This document shows positions 9,282 to 16,948 of a DNA stretch of 64,000 nucleotides, one piece after another. Source of the stretch: DASZIT01 sp963770635 (GTDB lineage Bacteria > Actinomycetota > Acidimicrobiia > Acidimicrobiales > RAAP-2); assembly GCA_963770635.1 (NCBI GenBank), contig CAVYQI010000003.1:434001-498000 (forward strand), written 5' to 3'. The notes beneath the pieces are model-generated. The model was not told the DNA's origin and made no database searches. It saw only the letters and a program-made list of their open reading frames with translations. The translations under genes and the position numbers were made by a program. Position 1 is the first letter of the stretch; every line of letters begins with the position of its first letter.

Positions 9282-10781
9282 TCAACCCGGCAGTCTGCCC
9301 TGGCCCCGCAGGGGCCCATCGCGGTGCATCATCCGGCCCATGGCATCGCACACCTCGACCGACAGTGCCAGAGAATCATCCAGGAACCCCATCCCGAAGA
9401 AACCGTGAACCTGGTCGTCGTAGCGCCGGTGCTCGACCTCGATCCCGGCCCGCTCGAGCTTGGCGGCGTAGGCGTCGCCGTCATCCCGGAGCGGGTCGAA
9501 CCCCGCCGTCACCACCAGCGCCGGCGCCACCCCGTCGACGTCGTCGGCCAGTAGCGGGGAGGCCGCCTCCAGCTCCCAATCCTCCGGGTTGGGGAGATAG
9601 GCGCCGCGGACGGTCCTCATGGCCTGGGCGGTGAGGAAGAACCCGGTGCCGAACAGGCGATACGACTCCGAGTCGAAACGGGTGGTGAGGCCGGGGTAGA
9701 CCAATCCCTGGGCGATGGGAGCGGGAGTCCCGGGCGGCACCGGCACGATGGATGTCGGGATGGCCGCGCCCTCCCGAGTCAGGAGCGCGACCACCGCGGC
9801 CAGGTTGCCGCCGGCGCTGTCCCCCATCACCCCTACCCGTCCCTCGGCGATCCCGAGTTCAGCGGCATGGGCGTGCACCCAGGCATAGGCAGCCAGCGAG
9901 TCGTCCACCGCCGCCGGGAACGGGTCCTCGGGGGCCAACCGGTAGTCGACGGCGACCACCACGCACCCGCTGACCGACGCCAGCAGCCGGCAAGAGGGGT
10001 CGTGGGAGACGAGATCGCCCTCCACCCACCCACCTCCGTGGTAGAAGACGATGGCCGGTGGTCGGTATCCGCGGCCGACCCCGACGCCGAACCGGCGGTA
10101 GATCCGCACCGGGATCTCGGGGGACGACCGGGAATCCCCGGCCGATGGGATCGACCGGGTAACGACATGGACATCGGTTCGGATGGGCATGAACCGGGCG
10201 GTCTCCTGCATCTGCTTGCGCTTGAGCACCAGGTCGCCGAGCCCCTCTTCTTCGGTCTCCGCCCGTCCGAGGACACCCGCCATCCGCGTCATGACCTCCA
10301 GCAGGGCCTGGACGCTGCGATTCAGGACCCGGCCGTCGACCTGGATGGGAGCCGGCTTTCCCAGTAAGGCGAGCAGCGGCTCGGGACGGCGAAACAACCA
10401 CGAGAACAGACGGACTTGGATCGGCCAACGTTCGTTGGCCCGTTGCAGTTGCCGGTTGTAGATCCCCCGCTCCCGGCCGAACCCTCGCCCCGACCACCGC
10501 CCGGCACCGACCCAGCCGGCCGCATCTCTCGAAACCCCGTCGACCGATGCCGGCGACACCGCCTGGGTTCGACCGGCGTCGGCCGCCGACGCCGCCTTAG
10601 CCGGGGGCAGCGTCCTGGACTTGGTCGCAGCTTTGGCCGGGGGGACGGCCTTGGCCGTGCGGGCCGCCTTGGTCGCCCGGGCCTTCACGGCTTGGGCGGC
10701 CTTGGTGGCGCCGGACTTGGCCGCCTTGGTGGCACCGGGCGCGGCTGAGCGCCTGGCTGAGGTCTTGGGAGGGGTACTCAT
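9282..10781 (-). CDS. Alpha/beta hydrolase (HSL type) with a Lys/Ala-rich N-terminal tail
   Basis: The C-terminal part of this 499-residue protein is a hormone-sensitive-lipase type carboxylesterase. It has the oxyanion motif FYHGGGWVEGD, the nucleophile GDSAGGNLAAVVAL, an acid in the FDPLRDDG stretch and the histidine in DQVHGFFGMGF. The first 75 or so residues are different: repeated short blocks of Lys, Ala and Thr such as KAAKSGATKAAQAVKARATK. These resemble histone H1 or the tail of mycobacterial HupB. Such tails bind DNA, polyphosphate or acidic polymer granules, so the enzyme may be tethered, for example to a storage granule. The ATG at 10781 is used; ATG 10790, three codons upstream, is possible. 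Substrate unknown. It diverges from the SDR gene. Confidence 0.8.
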   Translation of the reverse strand: MSTPPKTSARRSAAPGATKAAKSGATKAAQAVKARATKAARTAKAVPPAKAATKSRTLPPAKAASAADAGRTQAVSPASVDGVSRDAAGWVGAGRWSGRGFGRERGIYNRQLQRANERWPIQVRLFSWLFRRPEPLLALLGKPAPIQVDGRVLNRSVQALLEVMTRMAGVLGRAETEEEGLGDLVLKRKQMQETARFMPIRTDVHVVTRSIPSAGDSRSSPEIPVRIYRRFGVGVGRGYRPPAIVFYHGGGWVEGDLVSHDPSCRLLASVSGCVVVAVDYRLAPEDPFPAAVDDSLAAYAWVHAHAAELGIAEGRVGVMGDSAGGNLAAVVALLTREGAAIPTSIVPVPPGTPAPIAQGLVYPGLTTRFDSESYRLFGTGFFLTAQAMRTVRGAYLPNPEDWELEAASPLLADDVDGVAPALVVTAGFDPLRDDGDAYAAKLERAGIEVEHRRYDDQVHGFFGMGFLDDSLALSVEVCDAMGRMMHRDGPLRGQGRLPG

Positions 10782-10798
10782 TGCCCCCATCGTGTCGG

Positions 10799-10804
10799 TA
10801 GCTT
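10799..10804 (+). promoter_or_regulatory. -10 hexamer TAGCTT upstream of the SDR gene
   Basis: TAGCTT lies about 35 bases before the ATG at 10839. A start about 7 bases after it would leave a leader of roughly 28 bases, including the GGGGGAG at 10830-10836. It is inferred from pattern only. Confidence 0.3.
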
Positions 10805-10838
10805 GGCTCTGAACGCAAGGGCGACCGTTGGGGGAGAC

Positions 10839-11715
10839 ATGGGACGAGCAGCAGATCGAGCCGCCGCGCAACGCCGGCACTTCGAGGGCAAGGTGGCCAT
10901 CGTCACCGGGGCGGCCTCGGGCATCGGCAAGGCGCTGGCCACCGAGCTGGTCGACCGGGGGGCCACCGTGGTGGTGTCGGACATCGCCGCCGACGAGGCC
11001 GCGTCGGTGGCCGAGCACCTGGCCCGGCGGGCAGGAGATGCCCGGGCCGTCGCCGCCACCCTGGACGTGACCGATGCCGCCGCCGTCGACGAGCTGGTGG
11101 GTCGGACGGCGGCGGACCACGGTGGTCTCGATCTGCTCTTCAACAACGCCGGCATCGGTGTCGGCGGCGAGGTCAGCGAGCTGAGTGCCGCCCACTGGCG
11201 CCGGGTCATCGACGTGAACCTGTGGAGCGTGATCAACGGCGTGAGCGCCGCCTACCCGTTGATGATCGCCCAAGGCCGGGGCCACATCGTCAACACCGCG
11301 TCGCTGTCGGGTCTGTTGCCCAGCCCGATGCTGGTGCCCTACTCCACCACCAAGCACGCGGTGGTCGGGTTGAGCGTCGGTCTCCGGATGGAAGCCGCCG
11401 CCCACGGGGTGAAGGTGACGGTGGTCTGCCCGGGGGTCATCGAGACTCCCCTTCTGGACAAGCCCAATCCCGAGGACCTACCTCCGGTCAGCTCCATGCC
11501 CGACATCCGCGCCATGCTGACCTCGCTGGTCCGGCCCTCCGTACCCGGTCGCCTCCCTGGCCTCCGACGTGCTGGATGGGGTGGCCCTCAACCGGCCGAT
11601 CATCGTCACCCCCTTCCACGCCCGGCGGGCTTGGGCCCTCTACCGGATCTCCCCCCGGTTGCTCATCGACCAGGGAGCCAGACGCCTCCGGGGTGCACTC
11701 GGTTCGGCCGCCTGA
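10839..11715 (+). CDS. Short-chain dehydrogenase/reductase, with one frameshift
   Basis: This is a classical SDR oxidoreductase of about 291 residues once the shift is repaired. The cofactor motif TGAASGIG is at residues 23-30, NNAG is in LLFNNAGIG, and the catalytic Ser and YxxxK are in NTASLSG and YSTTK. The frame breaks in the CCC run at 11535-11537 (one extra C). In the corrected frame the protein continues PYPVASLASDVLDGVALN and ends at TGA 11713-11715. The residue after the cofactor motif cannot settle NAD versus NADP. The substrate is unknown. The gene lies 47 bases before 3-hydroxybutyryl-CoA dehydrogenase, so a role in acyl or hydroxyacyl metabolism is possible. Confidence 0.8.
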
Positions 11716-11748
11716 ATCCGCCGGGAGCACCGCCCCCCTACCGGCCGG

Positions 11749-11754
11749 TAACAT
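11749..11754 (+). promoter_or_regulatory. -10 hexamer TAACAT for hbd, leaderless type
   Basis: TAACAT ends 8 bases before the hbd ATG at 11763 and lies after the SDR stop. There is no Shine-Dalgarno in the 47-base gap. Confidence 0.45.
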
Positions 11755-11762
11755 CACCACCC

Positions 11763-12620
11763 ATGTCAATCGCACGCGTGGGAATTGTCGGTTCGGGAAT
11801 CATGGGCTCGGGTATCGCCGAGACGGCGGCGGTCAACGGCTTCGAGGTGATCCTGCGCTCCCGCAGCCAGTCCACCGCCGATGCCACCCTGGCCGCCCTG
11901 GAGAAGTCGCTCAACCGCCAGGTCGAGAAAGGCAAGAAAACCGAGAGCGAGCGCGACGCCGCCCTGGCCCTGGTCACCGGGACCTCCGACCTGGCTGACC
12001 TCAAGGACGTCGACCTGGTCATCGAGTCGGTGGTCGAGGACCTGGCCGTCAAGAAGGAACTGTTCAACGAGCTCGACCGGCTCACCGACGACAAGACCAT
12101 CCTGGCCACCAATACCTCCACCCTTCCGGTGGTGGAGCTGGCCATGCAGACGGGGCGCCCCGACAAGGTCTGCGGCGTCCACTTCTTCAACCCGGCGCCG
12201 ATGATGGAGCTGGTGGAAGTGGTCCGGCCCATCACCGCTTCCGCCGAGACCATCGCTTCGGCCCGCAAGTTCGCCGAGGGCTGCGGCAAGACCCCGGTCG
12301 AGGTCAAGGACCAGGCCGGGTTCATCGTCAACGCCCTGCTGTTCCCCTACCTGAACAACGCCGTCAGGCTCTACGAACAGGGAGTCGCTTCGGTGGAGGA
12401 CATCGACATCGCCATGAAGGGTGGCTGCGGGTTCCCGATGGGGCCGTTCGCGCTGCTCGACCTGGTCGGATTGGATACCTCCCTGGCTATCCTGGATGCA
12501 TTGTACGAGGAATTCCGGGATCCCAACTATGCGGCCATGCCCCTGTTGCGCCGGATGGTCGCCGCCGAGCTGCTGGGCCGCAAATCCGGTCAGGGCTTCC
12601 TCGACTACAAGAAGAAGTAG
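11763..12620 (+). CDS. hbd: 3-hydroxybutyryl-CoA dehydrogenase
   Basis: This enzyme interconverts acetoacetyl-CoA and 3-hydroxybutyryl-CoA with NAD(P)H. The protein has 285 residues, the usual length of the stand-alone form. The dinucleotide motif GIVGSGIMGSG is at 7-17. VHFFNPAPMMELVEV carries the catalytic histidine, and KDQAGFIVNALLFPYLNNA is the family signature at the start of the C-terminal domain. It ends with the usual GRKSGQGFLDY. It sits 40 bases before meaA, and thiolase and crotonyl-CoA carboxylase/reductase are elsewhere in the window. It therefore fits the second step of the ethylmalonyl-CoA route. Butyrate or polyhydroxybutyrate metabolism is an alternative use. Confidence 0.93.
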   Translation: MSIARVGIVGSGIMGSGIAETAAVNGFEVILRSRSQSTADATLAALEKSLNRQVEKGKKTESERDAALALVTGTSDLADLKDVDLVIESVVEDLAVKKELFNELDRLTDDKTILATNTSTLPVVELAMQTGRPDKVCGVHFFNPAPMMELVEVVRPITASAETIASARKFAEGCGKTPVEVKDQAGFIVNALLFPYLNNAVRLYEQGVASVEDIDIAMKGGCGFPMGPFALLDLVGLDTSLAILDALYEEFRDPNYAAMPLLRRMVAAELLGRKSGQGFLDYKKK

Positions 12621-12660
12621 GTGGGGCGGCACTAGGGGCAACCGCGGCAACAATGGAGGG

Positions 12661-14711
12661 ATGACCCACGTGGAAAAGGTGACTCGTCCTCAAGATGTGG
12701 CCGGCGAGCCCACGCCCGAACCGCCGGTCCATGACAAGCCGTGGGTGATGCGCACCTACTCGGGGCATTCGACGGCCAAGGCGTCCAACGCCCTCTACCG
12801 GACCAACCTGGCCAGGGGCCAGACCGGACTGTCCATCGCCTTCGATCTCCCCACCCAGATCGGCTACGACCCGGACGCCCCCGAGGCCGCCGGCGAGGTC
12901 GGCAAGGTCGGGGTGCCGGTGGCCCATCTCGGGCACATGGCCCAGCTGATGGACCAGATCCCGGTGGAGTCGATGAACACGTCGATGACCATCAACGCCA
13001 CCGCCGCCTGGCTGCTGGGTCTCTACATCGCCAACGCCGAGGATCAAGGGGTCGACCCGAAGGTGCTGTCGGGAACCACCCAGAACGACATCGTCAAGGA
13101 GTACCTGTCGCGGGGCACCTTCATCTTCCCGCCGATTCCGAGCCGTCGCCTGACGGTGGACACCATCGCCTACACGGTGAAGCACGTGCCCAAGTGGAAC
13201 CCCATCAATGTCTGCAGCTACCACCTCCAAGAGGCCGGGGCCACCCCGCATCAGGAGGTCGCCTACGCGCTGGCCACCGCCATCGGGATCCTCGACGCGG
13301 TGCGCGACTCCGGCCAGGTCACCGAGGCGGAGTTCCCTTCGGTGGTGGGCCGGATCTCGTTCTTCGTCAATGCCGGGGTCCGTTTCATCGAAGAAACCTG
13401 CAAGATGCGGGCCTTCACCCGGTTGTGGGAACGCATCTGCCAGGAGCGGTACGGGGTCACCGAGCCCAAGCTCATCCGGATGCGCTACGGGGTGCAGGTC
13501 AACTCGCTGGGCCTGACCGAGGCCCAGCCGGAGAACAACGTGCCCCGCATCGTGCTGGAATCGCTGGGGGTGACCCTGTCGAAGCGGGCCCGGGCCCGGG
13601 CCGTCCAGCTTCCGGCCTGGAACGAAGCCCTCGGCCTCCCCCGCCCCTGGGACCAGCAGTGGTCACTGCGGATCCAGCAGATCCTCGCCTTCGAGTCCGA
13701 CATTCTCGAGTACGAGGACATCTTCGACGGCTCGGTGGTCATCGAGCGGAAGACCGACGAGATCGCCGACGCCTCCTGGGCCGAGCTCGAGAACGTGCTT
13801 TCGCTGGGGGGCGCCTTCGAGGCTATCGACGAGTTGAAGTCGCGGCTGGTCGGCAGCCAGGCCGATCACGTCCGTCGCATCGAGACCGGCGAGCTCAAGG
13901 TGGTGGGGGTCAACTGCTTCACCGAGACGGCGGATTCCCCCCTCGCCTCGGAGATCGGCTCCGGCCCCAACGGGACAGGGGGCTCGATCCTGAGGGTCGA
14001 CCCGGCGGTGGAATCCGAGATGCGGGCCGACGTCGCCGCCTGGCGATCCCAGCGCGACGGGGCGCGGTCACCAAGGCCCTCGAGGAACTGCGGCGGGCGG
14101 CGAAGGGAACCGACAACGTGATGCCGGCCACCATCGCCCTGGCGCACGCCGGTGGCACCACCGGTGAATGGGCCGACGCCCTCCGCGAGATCTTCGGGGA
14201 GTACCGGGCCCCGACCGGGATCGGTGGCGGGGTGGGCCATCGGGGCACCGAGCTGGGCGGGGTGCTCGCCCGCTCCAGAGCCCTCGCCGATCACGCCGGA
14301 GGGCCGCCGAAGCTCCTGGTGGCCAAGCCGGGTCTCGATGGCCACTCCAACGGCGCCGAGCAGATCGCGGTGGCGGCCCGGGATGCCGGCTTCGAAGTCA
14401 TCTACCAGGGCATCCGCCTGTCACCCGCGGAGATCGCCGCCGCCGCCCGGGACGAGGACGTCGACGTGGTCGGGATCTCCATCCTGTCCGGCAGCCATCT
14501 CGAGCTGGTCCCCGACGTGGTCGACCGGCTCCGGGCCTTCGGCCTGGACGTCCCGGTGGTGGTGGGCGGCATCATCCCGCCCGAGGATGCCGACATTCTC
14601 ATCGGCAAAGGGGTGGCGAGGGTCTACACCCCGAAGGACTTCGAGATCGGCCGGATGATGAGCGACCTCGAAGAGCTGGCCGAGCAGCACCGCGCCGCCC
14701 TCACCAGCTGA
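12661..14711 (+). CDS. meaA: Ethylmalonyl-CoA mutase (MeaA type), with one frameshift
   Basis: This is a coenzyme-B12 mutase that turns ethylmalonyl-CoA into methylsuccinyl-CoA; methylmalonyl-CoA mutase is the close alternative. Repaired length is about 683 residues in one chain, as in MeaA and shorter than methylmalonyl-CoA mutase large subunits. The start of the barrel, RTYSGHSTAKASNALYRTNL, is MeaA-like. The B12-binding domain is C-terminal with DGHSNG (DxHxxG, about 559-564) and the GISILSGSH loop. One base is missing near 14059-14066, where the frame moves from the barrel to the linker. GGAGGG ends right before the ATG; GTG 12670 is an alternative start with better spacing. It follows hbd. 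No dedicated MeaB chaperone is in the window. Confidence 0.85.
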
Positions 14712-14731
14712 GGGTCAGCGTCGGCGGGGGA

Positions 14732-14974
14732 TCAGCTCCGGGCCCACGGGCGGTCGCGGCGGGACGCGACCGGCCTCGACCACCATCTCCCGCTGAAACG
14801 CCAGGCCGGGCCGCCCCTCGGTTCCGGTTCCGGGACCGCATGTCCACGGGGCCACACCAGCTCGGCCGACGCCGCCAGTACCGCCAACACCTTCGGATCG
14901 ATGACCGGGCGCGGCGCCAACCCGGAGGCGGAGGTCGACGGGGCGGCGGCGGGATCGGCGCCGGGATTGCTCAC
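14732..14974 (-). CDS. Small acyl-CoA carboxylase epsilon-like subunit
   Basis: This 80-residue protein starts with GTG inside the pccB stop (GTGA overlap), so it is translationally coupled to the carboxylase beta chain. The central helix PKVLAVLAASAELVW and the tail GPAWRFSGRWW resemble the conserved helix and W-x-S-x-R end of actinobacterial epsilon subunits. Those small subunits stabilise the biotin carboxylase-carboxyltransferase complex. The N-terminus is Pro/Ala/Ser-rich. The match is based on length, position and two short motifs, so a coupled protein of other function remains possible. Confidence 0.55.
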   Translation of the reverse strand: MSNPGADPAAAPSTSASGLAPRPVIDPKVLAVLAASAELVWPRGHAVPEPEPRGGPAWRFSGRWWSRPVASRRDRPWARS

Positions 14975-16527
14975 AGGGGCATGTTGCCGTGCTTGCGCTT
15001 CGGCAGCTCCTCGCGCTTGGAGGTGAGCAGGGCCAGGCTCTTGACCAGTATCTGTCGGGTCTCGGCCGGATCGATGACGTCGTCGACGTACCCCCGCTCG
15101 GCGGCGGCGTACGGGTTGGCGTAGCGCTCGGTGTACTCCTCCACCAGCTCCTTGCGCCGGCCGACCGGATCCGCGGCTTCGGCCAGATCCCGCCGGTAGA
15201 CGATCTCCACCGCGCCTTCCGGGCCCATGACCGCCAGCTCCGCCGACGGCCAGGCGTAGGCCAGGTCGGCCCCGATGGACTTGGAGTTCATGACCACATA
15301 GGCGCCGCCGTAGGCCTTGCGGGTGATGATCTGGATGCGTGGAACCGTCGACTCGCAGTAGGCGTACAGCAGCTTGGCGCCGTGACGGATGATCCCGCCG
15401 TACTCCTGGTCGGTCCCGGGCATGAACCCGGGCACGTCGACGAACGTCACCAACGGGACGTTGAAGGCGTCGCAGGTGCGGACGAACCGGGCCCCCTTCT
15501 CGGCGGCGTCGATGTCGAGCACCCCGGCCAGCATCTGGGGCTGGTTGCCGACGATGCCCACCGCCCGGCCGTCGACCCGGGCGAAGCCGCAGACCAGGTT
15601 CATGGCCCAGTGGTGGTTGACCTCGAAGAACTCGCCGTCATCGACCACCGACTCGATGACCTTCTTCATGTCGTAGGGCTGGTTGGGCGAAGCCGGCATC
15701 AACTCGCTCAACTCCGGGCACAGCCGGTCGGGGTCGTCCCCCGAGTCGACCACCGGGGCCTCCTCCAGGTTGTTGGAGGGCAGGAAACTGAGGAGATAGC
15801 GGACCTGGTCCAGACACGATTTCTCGTCCGGGGCCACGAAGGCGGCGACGCCGGATTTGGTGGCATGGCTCATGGCCCCGCCGAGCTCCTCGAGCGTCAC
15901 GTCCTCGCCGGTGACCGTCTTGACCACGTCGGGCCCGGTGATGAACATGTGGCTGGTGCCCTGGACCATGAAGATGAAGTCGGTCATGGCCGGGCTGTAG
16001 ACGGCCCCGCCGGCACACGGTCCGAGGATCACGCTGATCTGCGGGATCACCCCCGACGCCTGGGCGTTCCGGTGGAAGATCCCGCCGTAGGAGTGGAGCG
16101 AGACCACGCCCTCCTGGATGCGGGCGCCGGCCCCGTCGTTGAGGCCGATCATCGGCACCCCGATGGAGGAGGCCAGGTCCATCACCTTGTGGATCTTCTC
16201 GGCGAACACCTCACCCAGGGCCCCGCCGAAGACGGTGAAGTCCTGGCTGAACACGCAGACCCGGCGACCGTCGATGGTGCCGAAACCGGTGATCACCCCG
16301 TCGGTGTACGGCCGGTTGTCGTCGAGTCCCATCCCGTGCGCCCGGTGACGGGCCAGCATGTCGAGCTCCTGGAACGATCCCTCGTCGAGGAGGTAGTCGA
16401 GCCGCTCCCGGGCGGTCATCTTCCCCTTGGCGTGGTGCTTGGTGACGGCCCGCTCCGAACCGGCGTTGAGCGCCTGTTCGCGTCGCTGGGCCAGCTCCTC
16501 CAGGCGTTGGGTCATCGGATGATCCAT
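14971..16527 (-). CDS. pccB: Propionyl-CoA carboxylase beta chain (carboxyltransferase)
   Basis: This subunit moves carboxyl from biotin to an acyl-CoA, making methylmalonyl-CoA from propionyl-CoA. The 518-residue length and motifs fit AccD/PccB. N-terminal and C-terminal crotonase-like halves are both present. The acyl-CoA oxyanion glycines are in GPCAGGAVYSPAMTDF, and the carboxybiotin site is in the second half (FVDVPGFMPGTDQEYGG, KAYGGAYVVMNSK). The biotin-carrying alpha chain is not in the window. The gene ends overlapping a small epsilon-like gene and converges on meaA. This context points to propionyl-CoA rather than acetyl-CoA as substrate. The ATG follows a TANNNT box by 8 bases. Confidence 0.93.
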   Translation of the reverse strand: MDHPMTQRLEELAQRREQALNAGSERAVTKHHAKGKMTARERLDYLLDEGSFQELDMLARHRAHGMGLDDNRPYTDGVITGFGTIDGRRVCVFSQDFTVFGGALGEVFAEKIHKVMDLASSIGVPMIGLNDGAGARIQEGVVSLHSYGGIFHRNAQASGVIPQISVILGPCAGGAVYSPAMTDFIFMVQGTSHMFITGPDVVKTVTGEDVTLEELGGAMSHATKSGVAAFVAPDEKSCLDQVRYLLSFLPSNNLEEAPVVDSGDDPDRLCPELSELMPASPNQPYDMKKVIESVVDDGEFFEVNHHWAMNLVCGFARVDGRAVGIVGNQPQMLAGVLDIDAAEKGARFVRTCDAFNVPLVTFVDVPGFMPGTDQEYGGIIRHGAKLLYAYCESTVPRIQIITRKAYGGAYVVMNSKSIGADLAYAWPSAELAVMGPEGAVEIVYRRDLAEAADPVGRRKELVEEYTERYANPYAAAERGYVDDVIDPAETRQILVKSLALLTSKREELPKRKHGNMPL

Positions 16528-16535
16528 AATCGCCT

Positions 16536-16541
16536 ACGTTA
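16536..16541 (-). promoter_or_regulatory. -10 hexamer TAACGT for pccB, leaderless type
   Basis: On the minus strand TAACGT ends 8 bases before the pccB ATG. There is no Shine-Dalgarno, so the message is probably leaderless. Confidence 0.45.
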
Positions 16542-16634
16542 TCGGACCGATCAGGGCGGCCCGCCGCCGTTGGTGGCCCTCCGGGGTGGGGGTCGGCTCG
16601 AACTCCGACGGGTTGTCCTGATCCCCGGGCGCGA

Positions 16635-16653
16635 TTGTATACAAAATTGTATA
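16635..16653. promoter_or_regulatory. Palindromic operator candidate TTGTATACAA
   Basis: TTGTATACAA (16635-16644) is a perfect 10-bp palindrome, followed 12 bases later by a second TTGTATA (16647-16653). It stands out in DNA of very high GC. Its core TGTATACA also occurs in the TetR operator at 59691-59720. It lies about 95 bases upstream of the pccB start and about 175 bases upstream of the small liv ORF. Confidence 0.5.
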
Positions 16654-16810
16654 TTTCTCGTCTGGAGCCCACAAGATCGGCCTCCGCACCCCGTTTCCAA
16701 GGCGTACGGGGGCTGTTCCCAATATGAGAACATGTTATAGAAATGCCTAGCGCGAGGCAGTACGATGCCCTCTTCGGGGCGATGCCGGCGTCGTACAGGG
16801 AGGGAAAGTC

Positions 16811-16948
16811 GTGGCTCTGCTCGAGGATTCTGATGCCGTGGGACGCCCGGGCGGATTTTCCGCCCTCCGGAGCGTCGACCCGGCTGCCCCTGACGATTCG
16901 GTGGCCCTGAACATGGGTAAATTTCCTTGCCGGGAGGTGGGTGAATGA
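16811..16948 (+). CDS. Small ORF translationally coupled to the liv binding-protein gene
   Basis: A 45-codon frame starts at GTG 16811, six bases after a strong GGAGGG (16799-16804). It stays open to a TGA that overlaps the ATG of the binding protein as ATGA. The predicted peptide is acidic at first (ALLEDSDAVGRPGG) and ends in GKFPCREVGE, with no signal or membrane segment. A hairpin lies inside it at 16849-16865. Coupling and the ribosome site suggest it is translated and helps set translation of the downstream gene, as leader ORFs do. It shows no run of branched-chain codons that would mark a classical attenuator. I do not recognise a family. Confidence 0.55.
   Translation: MALLEDSDAVGRPGGFSALRSVDPAAPDDSVALNMGKFPCREVGE
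16849..16865 (+). promoter_or_regulatory. Hairpin within the liv leader ORF
   Basis: GGGCGGA, loop TTT and TCCGCCC make a perfect 7-bp stem. It is not followed by a U-run, so it is not an ordinary terminator. It could pause ribosomes or polymerase in the leader. Confidence 0.3.

Larger units (their letters stand above)
16528..16810. other. Intergenic region between pccB and the liv operon
   Basis: This non-coding stretch separates divergent pccB and the liv transporter. It holds the pccB -10 box and an AT-rich palindrome island at 16635-16656. Further right is a second AT-rich patch, 16714-16741, containing AACATGTT and TATAGA, which may be the liv promoter. I see no RNA gene or riboswitch I can name. 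Confidence 0.6.

Noticed and set aside
10803..12620. Single SDR-hydroxybutyryl-CoA dehydrogenase fusion
   Set aside because: The continuous frame runs through the SDR only because of the frameshift. The residues between (11540-11760) are low-complexity out-of-frame translation, and the corrected SDR has its own stop at 11713-11715.
12661..14711. Mutase split into separate barrel and B12-binding genes
   Set aside because: The two parts join in frame after adding one base, with no stop or new ribosome site at a natural boundary, and MeaA proteins are single chains.
14989..16740. 583-codon open frame opposite pccB
   Set aside because: It is a mirror of the pccB coding strand, with skewed composition and no motif.
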